From: Micromonospora globbae
GTDB taxonomy: Bacteria > Actinomycetota > Actinomycetes > Mycobacteriales > Micromonosporaceae
Reading direction: 5' to 3'
DNA: 64,000 bases
NCBI RefSeq assembly: GCF_003610785.1
Contig: NZ_RAQQ01000002.1
Span: forward strand, 310,001-374,000
Below the pieces are notes generated by a model. It searched no databases, had not been told where the DNA came from, and saw nothing but the letters and a program-made list of their open reading frames with translations. Shown here piece after piece: positions 43,072 to 52,391 of this stretch (the stretch's first letter is position 1; each line of letters begins with the position of its first letter). The translations under genes were made by a program, and so were the position numbers.

Positions 43072-44394
43072 ATGACGAGCGACGCCACCCGACCCGCACC
43101 CACCGACGAGGTCGTCGACCTCTGCCGCGACCTGCTCCGGATCGACACCACCAACACCGGCGACAACGACACCAGCGTGGGCGAGCGCCGCGCCGCCGAG
43201 TACGTGGCGGAGAAGCTCACCGAGGTGGGGCTCGCCGCCGAGATCCACGAGTCCGCGCCCGGCCGGGCCAACGTCGTCGCCCGCATCGCCGGCACCGACC
43301 CGGGACGCCCCGCGCTGCTGGTCCACGGCCACCTCGACGTCGTGCCGGCGGACCCGGACGAGTGGTCGGTGCACCCGTTCTCCGGTGAGATCCGCGACGG
43401 CTACCTCTGGGGCCGAGGCGCCATCGACATGAAGGACTTCGACGCCATGGTCCTCGCCGTGGTGCGGCACTGGCAGCGCACCGGCGTACGCCCGGCCCGC
43501 GACATCGTGCTGGCCTACACCGCCGACGAGGAGGCGGGCAGCGACTACGGCGCGCACTTCCTGGTCGAGCGGCACCGCGACCTCTTCGACGGCTGCACCG
43601 AGGCGATCGGCGAGGTGGGCGGCTTCTCGTACTCGGTGAACGACAGCCAGCGCCTCTACCTCATCGAGACCGCCGAGAAGGGCCTCGACTGGCTGCGGCT
43701 GCACGCCAAGGGCCGGCCCGGGCACGGCTCGATGGTGCACGACGACAACGCGGTCACCGCCCTCGCCGAGGCGGTCGCCCGCGTGGGCCGGCACCGCTTC
43801 CCGGTGGTGGTCACCCCCACCGTGCGGGCGTTCCTCGAACAGGTCAGCGAGCTGCTGGGTATCGAACTCGACCCGGAGGACCCGGAGACCGCCATCGCCA
43901 AGCTCGGCCCGATCGCCAACATCATCGGCGCCACCGTCCGCAACACCGCGAACCCGACCCGGCTCGCGGCCGGCTACAAGGACAACGTGATCCCCGGCCG
44001 GGCCACCGCCACCATCGACTGCCGCAGCCTGCCCGGGCAGTCGGAGCTGCTGGAGGCGCAGCTGCGTGAGCTGGTCGGGCCGGACATCGCCATCGAGTAC
44101 ATCCAGCGGCAGCCGGCCCTGGAGACGACCTTCGACGGCGACCTGGTCGACGCGATGTCGGCCGCCCTGCGCGCCGAGGACCCGGGCGCCCACCCGGTGC
44201 CGTACATGCTCTCCGGCGGCACGGACGCCAAGGCGTTCTCGAAGCTCGGCATCCGCTGCTTCGGGTTCGCGCCGCTGCGGCTTCCGCCCGACCTGAACTT
44301 CTCCGCGTTGTTCCACGGCATCGACGAGCGGGTCCCGGTCGAGGGACTACAGTTCGGCGTGCGGGTTCTCGACCGGTTCCTCCGCACCTGCTAG
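43072..44394 (+). CDS. M20 family zinc peptidase/deacylase
   Basis: This 440-residue metallopeptidase is of the ArgE/DapE/ACY1 family. Metal-site motifs are LLVHGHLDVVPADPDEW (about residues 80-96), GRGAIDMKDFDAM (about 113) and TADEEAGSDYGAHFL (about 147, with the catalytic Glu pair); a C-terminal His lies in ALFHGIDERVPVEGL. The dimerisation domain spans about 185-320. It corresponds in position to Rv2141c (dapE2) at the edge of the mshC region of mycobacteria. The substrate is unknown. TATGAA 6 nt before the ATG may be a weak leaderless -10. Confidence 0.88.
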   Translation: MTSDATRPAPTDEVVDLCRDLLRIDTTNTGDNDTSVGERRAAEYVAEKLTEVGLAAEIHESAPGRANVVARIAGTDPGRPALLVHGHLDVVPADPDEWSVHPFSGEIRDGYLWGRGAIDMKDFDAMVLAVVRHWQRTGVRPARDIVLAYTADEEAGSDYGAHFLVERHRDLFDGCTEAIGEVGGFSYSVNDSQRLYLIETAEKGLDWLRLHAKGRPGHGSMVHDDNAVTALAEAVARVGRHRFPVVVTPTVRAFLEQVSELLGIELDPEDPETAIAKLGPIANIIGATVRNTANPTRLAAGYKDNVIPGRATATIDCRSLPGQSELLEAQLRELVGPDIAIEYIQRQPALETTFDGDLVDAMSAALRAEDPGAHPVPYMLSGGTDAKAFSKLGIRCFGFAPLRLPPDLNFSALFHGIDERVPVEGLQFGVRVLDRFLRTC

Positions 44395-44449
44395 CCCGTG
44401 TCCGGTGGCAGCCGACGCGGAACCTCCCATCGTGAAGGGACAACCTCGC

Positions 44450-45106
44450 ATGACCGACCAGCATGGTGAGCTGGACGCCGCCCTCGAGCGGGTGATCGAC
44501 GCGGCCCGCCGCCACCTGGCCGCCGTACGGGCCGCCCAGGGCCGCATCGACGACGACGCCGTCTGGCAGGCGTACGTGGAGCTGAACAACGCCTCCTACG
44601 CCTACGACGAGCAACTCCTGGACGCCTTCGGCGAGGTCACCCCGTGGGACGTCGAGTCCATCGACCCGGACGAGGCGGACGAGCGCTTCGGCGGTGGCGT
44701 GGAGGGCCTGGAGGCCACCGACCCGCACCCGCGGGTGATCTCCGTACGGCAGCGCCGGGACTACCGGGTGCCCAGCGTCTCGGCGCTGATGCGGGTGGCT
44801 GAGATCGCCCGCCGGGAGGGCACGCCGGAGGACGACGAGCCCGCGCCGGTGGAGGGTGTCGGCGAGGCGGTGCTGGAGCTGCTGCAGAGCGGCGACGGGT
44901 CGCTCGGCGCCCTGGACATCCCGGAGCTGGAACCGCTCGACGGGGTGGTGATGGTCAGCGAGGTCGGCACCCCGGTCGACCTGGAGTCGTTCGAGGACGA
45001 CGACCCGGTCGGCCCGTTCCAGCCGGCCGCGGACGACCGGCTGATCGGCCGCCTCGACGAGCACCCGTTCCTCGACCTCGAGGACGAGCACGACCACGTG
45101 CACTAG
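44450..45106 (+). CDS. acidic conserved actinobacterial protein of unknown function
   Basis: This 218-residue, strongly acidic protein has an N-terminal helical part (ELDAALERVIDAARRHLAAV; VELNNASYAYDEQLLDAFGE), a conserved middle (VISVRQRRDYRVPSVSALM) and a Glu/Asp-rich tail ending in EDEHDHVH. There is no membrane segment. GAAGGGA lies 9 nt before the ATG. It follows the M20 peptidase by 55 nt and may be co-transcribed. I do not recognise a named family, but the sharp domain boundaries make a real gene likely. Confidence 0.75.
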   Translation: MTDQHGELDAALERVIDAARRHLAAVRAAQGRIDDDAVWQAYVELNNASYAYDEQLLDAFGEVTPWDVESIDPDEADERFGGGVEGLEATDPHPRVISVRQRRDYRVPSVSALMRVAEIARREGTPEDDEPAPVEGVGEAVLELLQSGDGSLGALDIPELEPLDGVVMVSEVGTPVDLESFEDDDPVGPFQPAADDRLIGRLDEHPFLDLEDEHDHVH

Positions 45107-45107
45107 G

Positions 45108-45158
45108 CGGCCCCGCTGCGGGGCCCGCACGCGACGGCGTGGGGCCCCGCAGCGGCCG
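45108..45158. terminator. long imperfect hairpin between convergent genes
   Basis: Arms of about 22 nt (including GCTGCGGGGCCC and its complement) with two small bulges and a short loop, directly after the stop of the acidic protein and 16 nt from the DUF5703 stop. Confidence 0.65.
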
Positions 45159-45173
45159 GCAACGGTCGCCCGT

Positions 45174-45365
45174 TCAGTACGACAGGCCCGGCTGCGGCTG
45201 GTTGACCCGCCGACGGCGCAGCATCACCTGCCGCGTACCGTCCCGGAACAGCCGCACCCGGGCCAGCTCCCATCCGGAGAACTCCGCCTGGATCGCCAGC
45301 TGCGCCGCGGCGGTCACCCGGTCGACGTTCGGCGGCAACCGCAGCGGCGCGTATTCGTAGTCCAT
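45174..45365 (-). CDS. DUF5703 small protein
   Basis: This 63-residue protein starts MDYEYAPLRLPPNVDRVTAA, then has a beta-rich part (WELARVRLFRDGTRQVMLRR) and ends NQPQPGLSY. This matches the short actinobacterial DUF5703 family, whose function is unknown. The ATG at 45365 is preferred over an extension to 45392 because family members begin at this Met-Asp-Tyr. It is convergent with the acidic protein and stands alone. Confidence 0.82.
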   Translation of the reverse strand: MDYEYAPLRLPPNVDRVTAAAQLAIQAEFSGWELARVRLFRDGTRQVMLRRRRVNQPQPGLSY

Positions 45366-45454
45366 GGGCCCTATGCTGCCCAGCCCGGGCACCGTCCGCC
45401 ACCCCCCGGGGCGTGACCGGCGCCGCTGCCCGGGCGTTTCGTGCCGCCCGGCCC

Positions 45455-46426
45455 TCAGCTGTCCCGCTCGGGATACCCGACGGGCACCGCCGACACGTCG
45501 TCGAGCGCCGTGGTGATCTCCTCCGGCAGCGTCATCCGCTCCACCTGGAGGGCGCCGAGCAACTGGCCCACCGTGCGGGCCCCGAGGATCGGCGCGGTCA
45601 CCCCGGGCCGGTCCCGCACCCAGGCCAGCGCCACCTCCAGCGGCGAGACGCCCAGCCCGCTGGCGGCCGTCGCCACCGCCTCGACGATGCTCGAACAGCG
45701 CGGCTCCAGGTACGTGGCGACGAACCGCTCGAAGTGCGGCGAGGCGGCCCGGGAGTCGGCCGGCCGGCCGTGCCGGTACTTGCCGGTCAGCACCCCCCGG
45801 CCCAGCGGCGACCAGGGCAGCACGCCGAGGCCGAGCGCCTCGCAGGCGGGCAGCACCTCCCGCTCCACGCCCCGCTCCAGCAGCGAGTACTCGACCTGGG
45901 CGGCCACCACCGGCGCCCGCCCCGGCCAGGCCGCCTGCCAGGCCGCGGCCCGCGCGGTCTGCCAGCCGGAGAAGTTCGACACCCCGACGTAGCGCACCCG
46001 GCCGCTGGCCACCGCGTGGTCGAGCGCCGCGAGGGTCTCCTCCAGGGGGGTGTCCGGGTCGTAGCCGTGGACCTGGAACAGGTCGACGTGATCCGTGCCG
46101 AGGCGGCGCAGCGACGCGTCGAGCGTACGCAGCAGGTGCCCGCGGGAGTTGTCGCGGCGCCGGCCGTGCCCGGGCCGCAGCCCCGCCTTGGTGGCGATCA
46201 GCAGCTCGTCACGGGGGACCAGGGTGCCGAGCAGAGACCCGATCACCGACTCGGCGTCGCCGTCGCCGTAGACGTCGGCCGTGTCGATCAGGTTGCCGCC
46301 CGCGTCGAGGTAGCTCTTCAGCTGGGCGGCCGCGTCATCGGCGTCGGTGTCCCGACCCCAGGTCATGGTGCCGAGGGCGAGCCGCGAAACCGCCAGCCCG
46401 CTTCGGCCGAGCGGTCGCTGTTGCAT
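45455..46426 (-). CDS. aldo/keto reductase
   Basis: This 323-residue NADPH-dependent TIM-barrel reductase has the catalytic residues Asp and Tyr in LIDTADVYGDGDAE (about residues 47-60), Lys in LIATKAGLRPG (about 84) and His in LFQVHGYDPD (about 122). The C-terminal cofactor motif is TAPILGARTVGQL. It belongs to the YajO/general stress AKR group. The ATG has TAAGGT 6 nt upstream and no Shine-Dalgarno, so the mRNA is probably leaderless. It is divergent from the F420-type oxidoreductase gene. The substrate is unknown. Confidence 0.88.
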   Translation of the reverse strand: MQQRPLGRSGLAVSRLALGTMTWGRDTDADDAAAQLKSYLDAGGNLIDTADVYGDGDAESVIGSLLGTLVPRDELLIATKAGLRPGHGRRRDNSRGHLLRTLDASLRRLGTDHVDLFQVHGYDPDTPLEETLAALDHAVASGRVRYVGVSNFSGWQTARAAAWQAAWPGRAPVVAAQVEYSLLERGVEREVLPACEALGLGVLPWSPLGRGVLTGKYRHGRPADSRAASPHFERFVATYLEPRCSSIVEAVATAASGLGVSPLEVALAWVRDRPGVTAPILGARTVGQLLGALQVERMTLPEEITTALDDVSAVPVGYPERDS

Positions 46427-46432
46427 GGGTGA

Positions 46433-46438
46433 ACCTTA
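46433..46438 (-). promoter_or_regulatory. -10 element of a leaderless aldo/keto reductase mRNA
   Basis: TAAGGT on the minus strand (46438-46433) lies 6 nt before the ATG at 46426, matching TANNNT spacing for transcription starting at the start codon. Confidence 0.5.
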
Positions 46439-46616
46439 TTTCGAACCCGGCGCAACCGATATCCTCGCTCCCGTCATGTCTGGCGTGTTCTGCCGGTGAT
46501 CCTGCCGGCGCGACGCCCCGACACCGCCCCGACCGCCTCCCGGTGAGCCGGTGATCGAACCCGCCGCCGGCATTGCGTAACCTGGTGCGACCTGTGGTGC
46601 GGATGGGGGAGGACGA

Positions 46617-47669
46617 TTGCGACTCGGGCTGAGCCTCGGATACCAGACGGCGTGGACCACGCCGGCCGACCACCTGGCCCTGGCCCAGGAGGCGGACCGG
46701 CTCGGCTATTCGGTGGTGTGGGCGGCGGAGGCGTACGGCTCCGACGCGCCCAGCATCCTCGCGTGGATCGCCGGGCAGACCGACCGGATCGACGTGGGCA
46801 GCGCGGTGATGCAGATCCCCGCCCGCACACCCGCCGCGACCGCGATGACCGCGGCGACCATCGACACGCTCTCCGGCGGCCGGTTCCGGCTGGGCCTGGG
46901 CGTGTCCGGGCCGCAGGTCTCGGAGGGCTGGCACGGCGTACGCTTCGGCAAGCCCCTCGCCCGGACCCGCGAGTTCGTGGAGATCGTCAAGCTGGCGGTC
47001 GGCCGCAAGGAGGTGGCGTACGACGGTGAGCACTACACGCTGCCCCTGCCCGACGGCCCCGGCAAGGCCCTGCGGCTGAGCTTCCACCCGCCGCGCGAGC
47101 ACATCCCGATCTACCTCGCCGCCGTCGGCCCGAAGAACCTCGAACTCGCCGGCGAGATCGCCGACGGGTGGCTGGCCGTGTTCTACTCCCCGGAGTTCGC
47201 CGAGGAGCACCTCCGCGCGGTGCGGGCCGGCCGCGAGAAGGTCGGCAAGGACCTGACGGGCTTCGACGTGGTCCCGTCGGTGCCCGTGGTGGTCGGCGAC
47301 GACGTCGCGTCCTGCGCCGAGCTGGTCCGCTGGTACGCGGCCCTCTACGTGGGCGGCATGGGCAGCCGGAAGCAGAACTTCTACAACCAACTGGCCACCC
47401 GGATGGGCTACGGCGACGCCGCGCGCGAGGTGCAGGACCTCTACCTGGCCAAGCGGCACCGCGACGCCGCGGCCGCCGTGCCGATGGAGTTCATCGACCG
47501 TACGTCGCTGCTCGGGCCGAAGGAGCGCATCGCCGAGCGGATGCGGGAGTACGCCGCCTCCGGCGTGACCACCCTGTCGGTGACGCTGTTCGGGGCCGAC
47601 CGGGAGAGCGGCGTGCAGACCCTGCGTACCGTCGCCGAGGCGCTCGATCTCGCCGGAGTCGGCGAGTGA
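46617..47669 (+). CDS. LLM-class F420-dependent oxidoreductase
   Basis: This 350-residue luciferase-like TIM-barrel protein ([79 protein letters not shown]) most likely uses the deazaflavin F420. It starts with TTG at 46617, supported by GGGGAGGA 3-10 nt before it and by the family N-terminus. The stop overlaps uppP by 4 nt (GTGA), so both are co-translated. This LLM-uppP pairing is common in actinobacteria. The substrate is unknown. Confidence 0.88.
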   Translation: MRLGLSLGYQTAWTTPADHLALAQEADRLGYSVVWAAEAYGSDAPSILAWIAGQTDRIDVGSAVMQIPARTPAATAMTAATIDTLSGGRFRLGLGVSGPQVSEGWHGVRFGKPLARTREFVEIVKLAVGRKEVAYDGEHYTLPLPDGPGKALRLSFHPPREHIPIYLAAVGPKNLELAGEIADGWLAVFYSPEFAEEHLRAVRAGREKVGKDLTGFDVVPSVPVVVGDDVASCAELVRWYAALYVGGMGSRKQNFYNQLATRMGYGDAAREVQDLYLAKRHRDAAAAVPMEFIDRTSLLGPKERIAERMREYAASGVTTLSVTLFGADRESGVQTLRTVAEALDLAGVGE

Positions 47670-48502
47670 CCTGGATCGAGGCCATCGTCCTGGGCGTCGT
47701 CCAGGGGCTCACGGAATTCCTGCCGGTCAGCTCGTCGGGGCACCTGCGGATCACCTCGGCGATCTTCTTCGGGCGTGACGCGGGCGCGTCGTTCACGGCG
47801 GTGACGCAGCTCGGCACCGAGGCGGCCGTGCTCATCTACTTCGCCAAGGACATCTGGCGGATCGCCCGCACCTGGATCGTCGGCCTGTGGGACCGGTCGG
47901 TGCGGTCGAGCATGGACTACCGGATGGGCTGGTACGTCATCGTCGGCTCGATCCCGATCGGGCTGTTCGGATTCGTGTTCAAGGACCAGATCCGCACCGC
48001 GGGGCGCAACCTGTGGCTGGTCTCCACCACGCTGATCGTGTTCGCCTTCGTGCTCGCGTTCGCCGAGTACTGGGGCCGGCAGACCCGCACGCTGGAGAAC
48101 TTCCGGATGCGCGACGGCGTGGTCATGGGCTTCGCCCAGGCCATGGCGCTGGTGCCCGGGGTGTCCCGCTCCGGCGGCACGCTCACCGCCGGCCTGCTGC
48201 TGAACCTGACCCGGGAGGCCGCGGCCCGGTACTCGTTCCTGCTGGCCATCCCGGCCGTCGTCATGTCCGGGGTGTTCAGCCTCGGCGACGTGTTCGAACC
48301 GGCCGCGGCCGGCACGGCCGCACCGACCGTCGCCCAGATGATCGTCGCCACGATCATCGCGTTCGGCATCGGGTACGCGGCCATCGCCTGGCTGCTGCGC
48401 TACGTCGCCCACCACACCCTGTACGTGTTCGTGCTCTACCGGGTGGCGCTCGGCACGCTGGTGCTGGCGCTGCTCCTGACGGGCCAGATCAGCGCGACCT
48501 GA
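47666..48502 (+). CDS. uppP: undecaprenyl-diphosphate phosphatase
   Basis: This 278-residue polytopic membrane enzyme recycles the C55 lipid carrier of peptidoglycan synthesis. The two diagnostic motifs are present: [13 protein letters not shown] (about residues 15-27) and [12 protein letters not shown] (about 160-171). About eight hydrophobic helices are visible. It corresponds to Rv2136c in the mycobacterial mshC region. The GTG start is coupled to the LLM gene. A strong hairpin follows the stop. Confidence 0.93.
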   Translation: MTWIEAIVLGVVQGLTEFLPVSSSGHLRITSAIFFGRDAGASFTAVTQLGTEAAVLIYFAKDIWRIARTWIVGLWDRSVRSSMDYRMGWYVIVGSIPIGLFGFVFKDQIRTAGRNLWLVSTTLIVFAFVLAFAEYWGRQTRTLENFRMRDGVVMGFAQAMALVPGVSRSGGTLTAGLLLNLTREAAARYSFLLAIPAVVMSGVFSLGDVFEPAAAGTAAPTVAQMIVATIIAFGIGYAAIAWLLRYVAHHTLYVFVLYRVALGTLVLALLLTGQISAT

Positions 48503-48518
48503 TCCGCCCGTGACACGC

Positions 48519-48552
48519 CGCTGGCCGGCACCCGAACGGGTGCCGGCCAGCG
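48519..48552. terminator. strong hairpin terminator between uppP and the lysozyme-like gene
   Basis: A perfect 15-bp stem (CGCTGGCCGGCACCC and its complement) with a GAAC loop, followed on the plus strand by TGTTT. Confidence 0.8.
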
Positions 48553-48600
48553 TGTTTCCCCCTGTGTGTCAGGTCTGTGTGGTGGTCAGCTGTGGGGGTG

Positions 48601-49185
48601 TCAGCTGTTCCAGTGCTGGGCGACCAGGTCGGCGGCCTGCTGCTCCCACTGGGCGTAGGCGTCCGGGTAGGCCGACACCTGCACGGTCTGGGCGGCGTCG
48701 GTCAGGGGCATGTCCTGCCAGCCGTCGACCTGCTTGAGGCCCTTGAGGAAGGCGGTGGTGGAGTACTCGGGGTCGGTGATCTGCTCCGGCGTGCCCCAAC
48801 CCGAGCTCGGGCGCTGCTGGAACAGGCCCAGCGAGTCGTGGTCGTTGCGGTCGCCGAGGTGGCCCAGGTTCTCCAGCTTGGATTCCTGAAGGCTCGTGGC
48901 GATGGAGATGACCGCCGCCCGCTCGGGCAGGCCGTTCTTCTTCGTCGCCGCGATGATCGCCTTCGCGTTCGCGGTCTGCTCGTCGTTCAGGGCGATCCGG
49001 GACTGGGCGCCCTGGGTGCCGTGCGGGATCAGCTTCGCCGTGTCCGGCTTGTCGGTCTGGACGACCGCGACGGGCTTCGCTTCATGCACCGGGGCGGCGT
49101 GGGCGGTCACGGGGCCGGCGGCCACACCGGTGGCGAACGCCAGACCAGCGACACTGAGCATGCTCTTCCGCAGAATCGTGTTCAT
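48601..49185 (-). CDS. secreted lysozyme/transglycosylase-like protein
   Basis: This 194-residue protein has a Sec signal peptide (basic start, LSVAGLAFATGVAAGPVTAH, cleavage after AHA near residue 30). A linker is followed by a lysozyme-like domain at about 70-190 (ERAAVISIATSLQESKLENL with a candidate catalytic Glu, DSLGLFQQRPSSGWG, YPDAYAQWEQQAADLV). It is probably a small peptidoglycan-acting enzyme, although the exact bond cut is unknown. GAGG precedes the ATG. It lies at the left edge of a 4.5-kb block that interrupts the conserved gene order. Confidence 0.8.
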   Translation of the reverse strand: MNTILRKSMLSVAGLAFATGVAAGPVTAHAAPVHEAKPVAVVQTDKPDTAKLIPHGTQGAQSRIALNDEQTANAKAIIAATKKNGLPERAAVISIATSLQESKLENLGHLGDRNDHDSLGLFQQRPSSGWGTPEQITDPEYSTTAFLKGLKQVDGWQDMPLTDAAQTVQVSAYPDAYAQWEQQAADLVAQHWNS

Positions 49186-49679
49186 GATGAAAGCTCCTCA
49201 GGGGGTGAAGGTCCACACCCGTTCGGGGGACCGGGGCGTGGATGTCAGGGGACGAACACACGGGGGTGCTCGAAAGGGGGGAAAGTCTCGGGGGTTCCAC
49301 GGCGCGTGGTGGGCGGGGTGCCGCACCGGGCCGGGTCCGTGTCCAACGACCCGCGGCCGGGCGTCATTCCCCGGCGCCAGGCCGGGGGGGCGGCGGCGGG
49401 GCGGTGCCCTACCGGGGCCGTGGATCGGTGTGCAACGACCGGCGGCCGGCCATCATTCCCGGGACCTCACCTGTGCCGGCGGGCCACCGGGGCCGGGGGC
49501 CTGCTGCCTCGGCCGTCAGGGGTGTTCAACGACCCCGGCCCGCCCACGATTCCGGCCCCAGGGTGCCACCGGCCACACCCCAGACCACCCCATACCGGAC
49601 ACATCCCCAGGAGGCCACCTCCCAGGAACCGGACACCGGCCCCGGACGGGTCGAGCCGGGCCGTCCGCGGACATCGGCC
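49186..49679. other. gene-free stretch of about 490 bp with a three-copy repeat
   Basis: No gene is credible here; long open frames are low-complexity shadows. The left 70 nt form the leader of the lysozyme-like gene. No riboswitch core was recognised. The middle holds the repeats described separately (49339-49554). The right part (49560-49680) shows nothing distinctive. Confidence 0.55.
49339..49554. repeat. three dispersed copies of a 33-bp repeat
   Basis: Cores at 49339-49371, 49428-49460 and 49522-49554 share GTGTNCAACGACC at the left and ATTCC at the right. The spacing is 89 and 94 nt, so they are not in one reading frame. The divergence is not limited to third codon positions, which argues for a noncoding repeat. 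Confidence 0.7.
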
Positions 49680-50444
49680 TCAGTCCCAGCGGAACAGGAT
49701 GGTGGCCACGACCGCCCCGACGACCGCCGACAGCGCCAGGCCGACGAGGTGCGACGCGCCGACGGGCGATCCGGCCCAGGCCGCGGACAACGCCTCGACC
49801 GTCGCGCCGAACGGCAGCCAGGAGCCGAGCCGCGCAACCGGCTCCGGCAGGACGGCGGTGCCGCCGAACATCCCGCCCACCGCCCCGAGCGCGAAGAAGC
49901 CGATCAGACCGATGGCCACGGCGGAGTTCGGCGTGGGCGCCACGGACGCCACGACCATGCCCCACCCGTACATGGCGGCGACCGCGAGCCCCACGACGGC
50001 GAGGGCCACCCCGGTGTCGACGGGCGGCAGCGCGCCGAAGGCGAGCACGGCCACCGCGTAGGCCGCGCCGATGCCGACCACGGCCTGCGCGAGGCTCACC
50101 ACGAACTGCGCCACGAGGACCATCGCCGGCGAGGCCGGGGTGACCGCGAGCCGGCGCAGCACGCCGGCGCGGCGGTAGTACGCCAGGAAGCTCGGCATGT
50201 TGATGATGCCGATCGAGGCGAGGACGATCGTGAAGACCAACGGCAGGACGTGGACGTCCAACGCCGAGCGGCCGTTGACGACCATCTCCTCACCGGCGGC
50301 CGAGGCGTTCATCGCCATGATCAGGAGTGGCAGGGCGATCGGCACGACCAGCCCGGCGGTGTCCCGGACGACCATCTTCGCCTCGCACCGGATCAGGGTC
50401 GCCCAGGCCCGTGGACCCGGCCGCCGCACCGTCACCTCGGACAC
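49680..50444 (-). CDS. ABC-2 type exporter permease
   Basis: This 254-residue membrane protein has six hydrophobic helices (LVVPIALPLLIMAMNASAA; LPLVFTIVLASIGIINM; FVVSLAQAVVGIGAAYAVAV; GVALAVVGLAVAAMYGWG; AVAIGLIGFFALGAVGGM; LVGLALSAVVGAVVATILF), typical of ABC-2 permeases for drugs or lipids. The GTG at 50444 has GGAGGAGG upstream. It overlaps the ATPase gene by 13 nt. With the divergent two-component system it forms a classic self-resistance or envelope-stress module. Confidence 0.88.
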   Translation of the reverse strand: MSEVTVRRPGPRAWATLIRCEAKMVVRDTAGLVVPIALPLLIMAMNASAAGEEMVVNGRSALDVHVLPLVFTIVLASIGIINMPSFLAYYRRAGVLRRLAVTPASPAMVLVAQFVVSLAQAVVGIGAAYAVAVLAFGALPPVDTGVALAVVGLAVAAMYGWGMVVASVAPTPNSAVAIGLIGFFALGAVGGMFGGTAVLPEPVARLGSWLPFGATVEALSAAWAGSPVGASHLVGLALSAVVGAVVATILFRWD

Positions 50445-51172
50445 CCGTCCTCCTCCGGGGCGAGTTCCCTGCCGGTGAGGGCAACGAACGCCTCCTCCAG
50501 GTCCGTCGTGCCGGCCCGGGCGACCAGCCCGGCGGGCGTGTCGAGGGCGACGAGCCGGCCGCCGTCGAGGACGGCCACCCGGTCGCAGAGCCGCTCGACC
50601 TCGTCCATCGAGTGGCTCACCAGCAGCACGGTCTCCGCGCGCAGTTCCTCGACGCCCGCCCACACCCGGCGCCGGGCCCGCGGGTCCAGCCCGGTCGTGA
50701 GCTCGTCGAGGATCACCACGCGCGGCCGGCCGACCAGGGCCAGGGCGATGGACAGTCGCTGTTGCTGGCCCCCGGAGAGCTTCTCGAAGCGGGTCCGGGC
50801 GTGCCCGCCCAGCTCGACCAGGTCCAGCAGGTCGGCCGCGGGGCGCGGGTCCGGGTAGAAGGCCCGGTAGAGGTCGACGAGTTCGGCGACGGTGAGGGCG
50901 TGGTGCAGGTGCGTCTGCTGCAACTGCACACCGAGCACCTGGCGCAGGGCGCCGCGGTCCCGGCGCGGGTCGAGGCCCAGCACCCGGATCCGGCCCTCAT
51001 CGGGCGTACGCAGGCCGGCGATCAGCTCGACCGTCGTCGTCTTGCCCGCCCCGTTGACGCCGAGCAGGCCCAGCACCTCGCCGGCGGCCACCTCGAAGCT
51101 CACGTCCTCGACCGCGACGACGTCGCCGTACCGCTTGTGCAGATGTTCGACCTGGATCGCGGGAACGCTCAT
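50432..51172 (-). CDS. ABC-2 exporter ATP-binding protein
   Basis: This 246-residue ATPase has Walker A GVNGAGKTT (about residues 39-47), Q-loop LGVQLQQTHLH, signature LSGGQQQR (about 134) and Walker B VVILDELTTGLDP (about 153). The His switch is in LVSHSM. It matches DrrA/CcmA-type exporters. The partner permease overlaps its 3' end. Divergent transcription from the histidine kinase gene leaves a 112-nt shared promoter region. Confidence 0.9.
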   Translation of the reverse strand: MSVPAIQVEHLHKRYGDVVAVEDVSFEVAAGEVLGLLGVNGAGKTTTVELIAGLRTPDEGRIRVLGLDPRRDRGALRQVLGVQLQQTHLHHALTVAELVDLYRAFYPDPRPAADLLDLVELGGHARTRFEKLSGGQQQRLSIALALVGRPRVVILDELTTGLDPRARRRVWAGVEELRAETVLLVSHSMDEVERLCDRVAVLDGGRLVALDTPAGLVARAGTTDLEEAFVALTGRELAPEEDGCPR

Positions 51173-51272
51173 GCCCTCGATCGTGGGCGCCGCACCCGCT
51201 CGGCCGCCTGTGCCGCAGGTCAGCGACGTCGGTCGTGACTTCCGGCACCCCTGGCCGGGGTGGCCCCGTCGC

Positions 51273-51278
51273 TACAGT
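51273..51278 (+). promoter_or_regulatory. -10 element of a leaderless histidine kinase mRNA
   Basis: TACAGT lies 6 nt before the ATG at 51285, with no Shine-Dalgarno sequence. Confidence 0.5.
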
Positions 51279-51284
51279 GGACCC

Positions 51285-52391
51285 ATGCGTCGCGTGGGGC
51301 TCGACGAGTGGGCCGGCCTCGTGATGCTCGCCGTGTGCCTGGGCGCCGCGTCGCCCGTCGTGGTCGGTCTGGTCGAGCCGGACGTTCCGCCACCGGTGTG
51401 GGTCGCGCTGCTCCTCACGACACTGGTCGCGGCCCTCGTCGCCGTCGCCGGGGCGGGGCGTCTCCTCCCGCGACGTGCCGCCTTCGGCGTCGCCGTGGCG
51501 GCCAGTTGGGGCACCGTGCTCTCCGCCCCGCAGGCCGGGCTGCTGCCGATCCTGCTGGTCGTGGTCGCCGCACTCGGGCCGGAGGTCGTCCGACTGCCGG
51601 CCAACCTCGTGGTGGTCGCGTTGAACACCGCCGTGGTGGCGGTGTCCGTGAGCCGGGTGCACGACGACGGGTTCCAGCTCGCGGCCGCCCCGGTGTTCTA
51701 CGCGCTGATCCAGCTCGCGACGGTGTTCAGCCTCACGGCGATCGGGCGGGAGCGGCGCCTGCGCCACGAACTCGCCCGGGCGCACGTCGACCTGCAGGCC
51801 GCGAGCGTGCTGCTGGCCGGGTCCGCGCGTACGGCGGAACGCCTGCGCATCTCCCGCGAGCTGCACGACCTCATCGGCCACCAGCTCACCGTCCTCACGC
51901 TGGAACTGGAGGCGGCCCGCCACCGCACGGGGGAGTCCGCGCGGGAGCACGTCGAGCGGGCGAACCAGGTGGCCCGCGACGTGCTCGCGGACGTGCGCGT
52001 CACGGTCGGCGCGCTGCGCGCCGCGCCGGCCACCGACCTTGCGCAGGCGCTGCGTGACGTCGGCCGCGACGTTCCCGGCCTGGACGTCGCGGTCGAGGTG
52101 AGCGACGACGTCGAGGCCGACGAGGAGCAGACGGCCGCCCTCGTCCGGGCCGTGCAGGAGATCGTGACGAACACGCTGCGTCACGCCGCGGCGCGGGAGC
52201 TGTGGATTAGCGTGGCGCGCGACGGCGACACGATCCGGCTCACGGCGTCCGACGACGGGAAGGGCGCCGCCGAGGTGGTCCCGGGCAACGGGCTGCGCGG
52301 GATCGCGGAGCGGTTCGCGGCGCTCGGCGGTGACATCGCGTACGACGGCGCGTCCGGCTTCCGGGTCACCGCGTGGGCGCCGGTCCGATGA
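51285..52391 (+). CDS. NarL-family sensor histidine kinase
   Basis: This 368-residue kinase has five or six N-terminal membrane helices (about residues 10-150) with almost no extracellular loop. The HisKA_3 phosphoacceptor is RISRELHDLIGHQLT (His194). The catalytic domain carries AVQEIVTNTLRHAA (N-box) and NGLRGIAERFAALGG (G-box). This intramembrane-sensing type often watches ABC exporters, as here with the divergent ABC-2 pair. The stop overlaps the response regulator by 4 nt. Confidence 0.9.
   Translation: MRRVGLDEWAGLVMLAVCLGAASPVVVGLVEPDVPPPVWVALLLTTLVAALVAVAGAGRLLPRRAAFGVAVAASWGTVLSAPQAGLLPILLVVVAALGPEVVRLPANLVVVALNTAVVAVSVSRVHDDGFQLAAAPVFYALIQLATVFSLTAIGRERRLRHELARAHVDLQAASVLLAGSARTAERLRISRELHDLIGHQLTVLTLELEAARHRTGESAREHVERANQVARDVLADVRVTVGALRAAPATDLAQALRDVGRDVPGLDVAVEVSDDVEADEEQTAALVRAVQEIVTNTLRHAAARELWISVARDGDTIRLTASDDGKGAAEVVPGNGLRGIAERFAALGGDIAYDGASGFRVTAWAPVR

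Noticed and set aside
49186..49400. c-di-AMP (ydaO-type) riboswitch before the lysozyme-like gene
   Set aside because: Cell-wall hydrolase genes in actinobacteria often have one, but I could not find the conserved core; a covariance-model search would settle it.
49339..49554. Small repeated peptides (Val-x-Asn-Asp-x-x-Pro...) encoded by the three 33-bp units
   Set aside because: The units are in different frames, lack ribosome sites, and changes are not concentrated at third codon positions.
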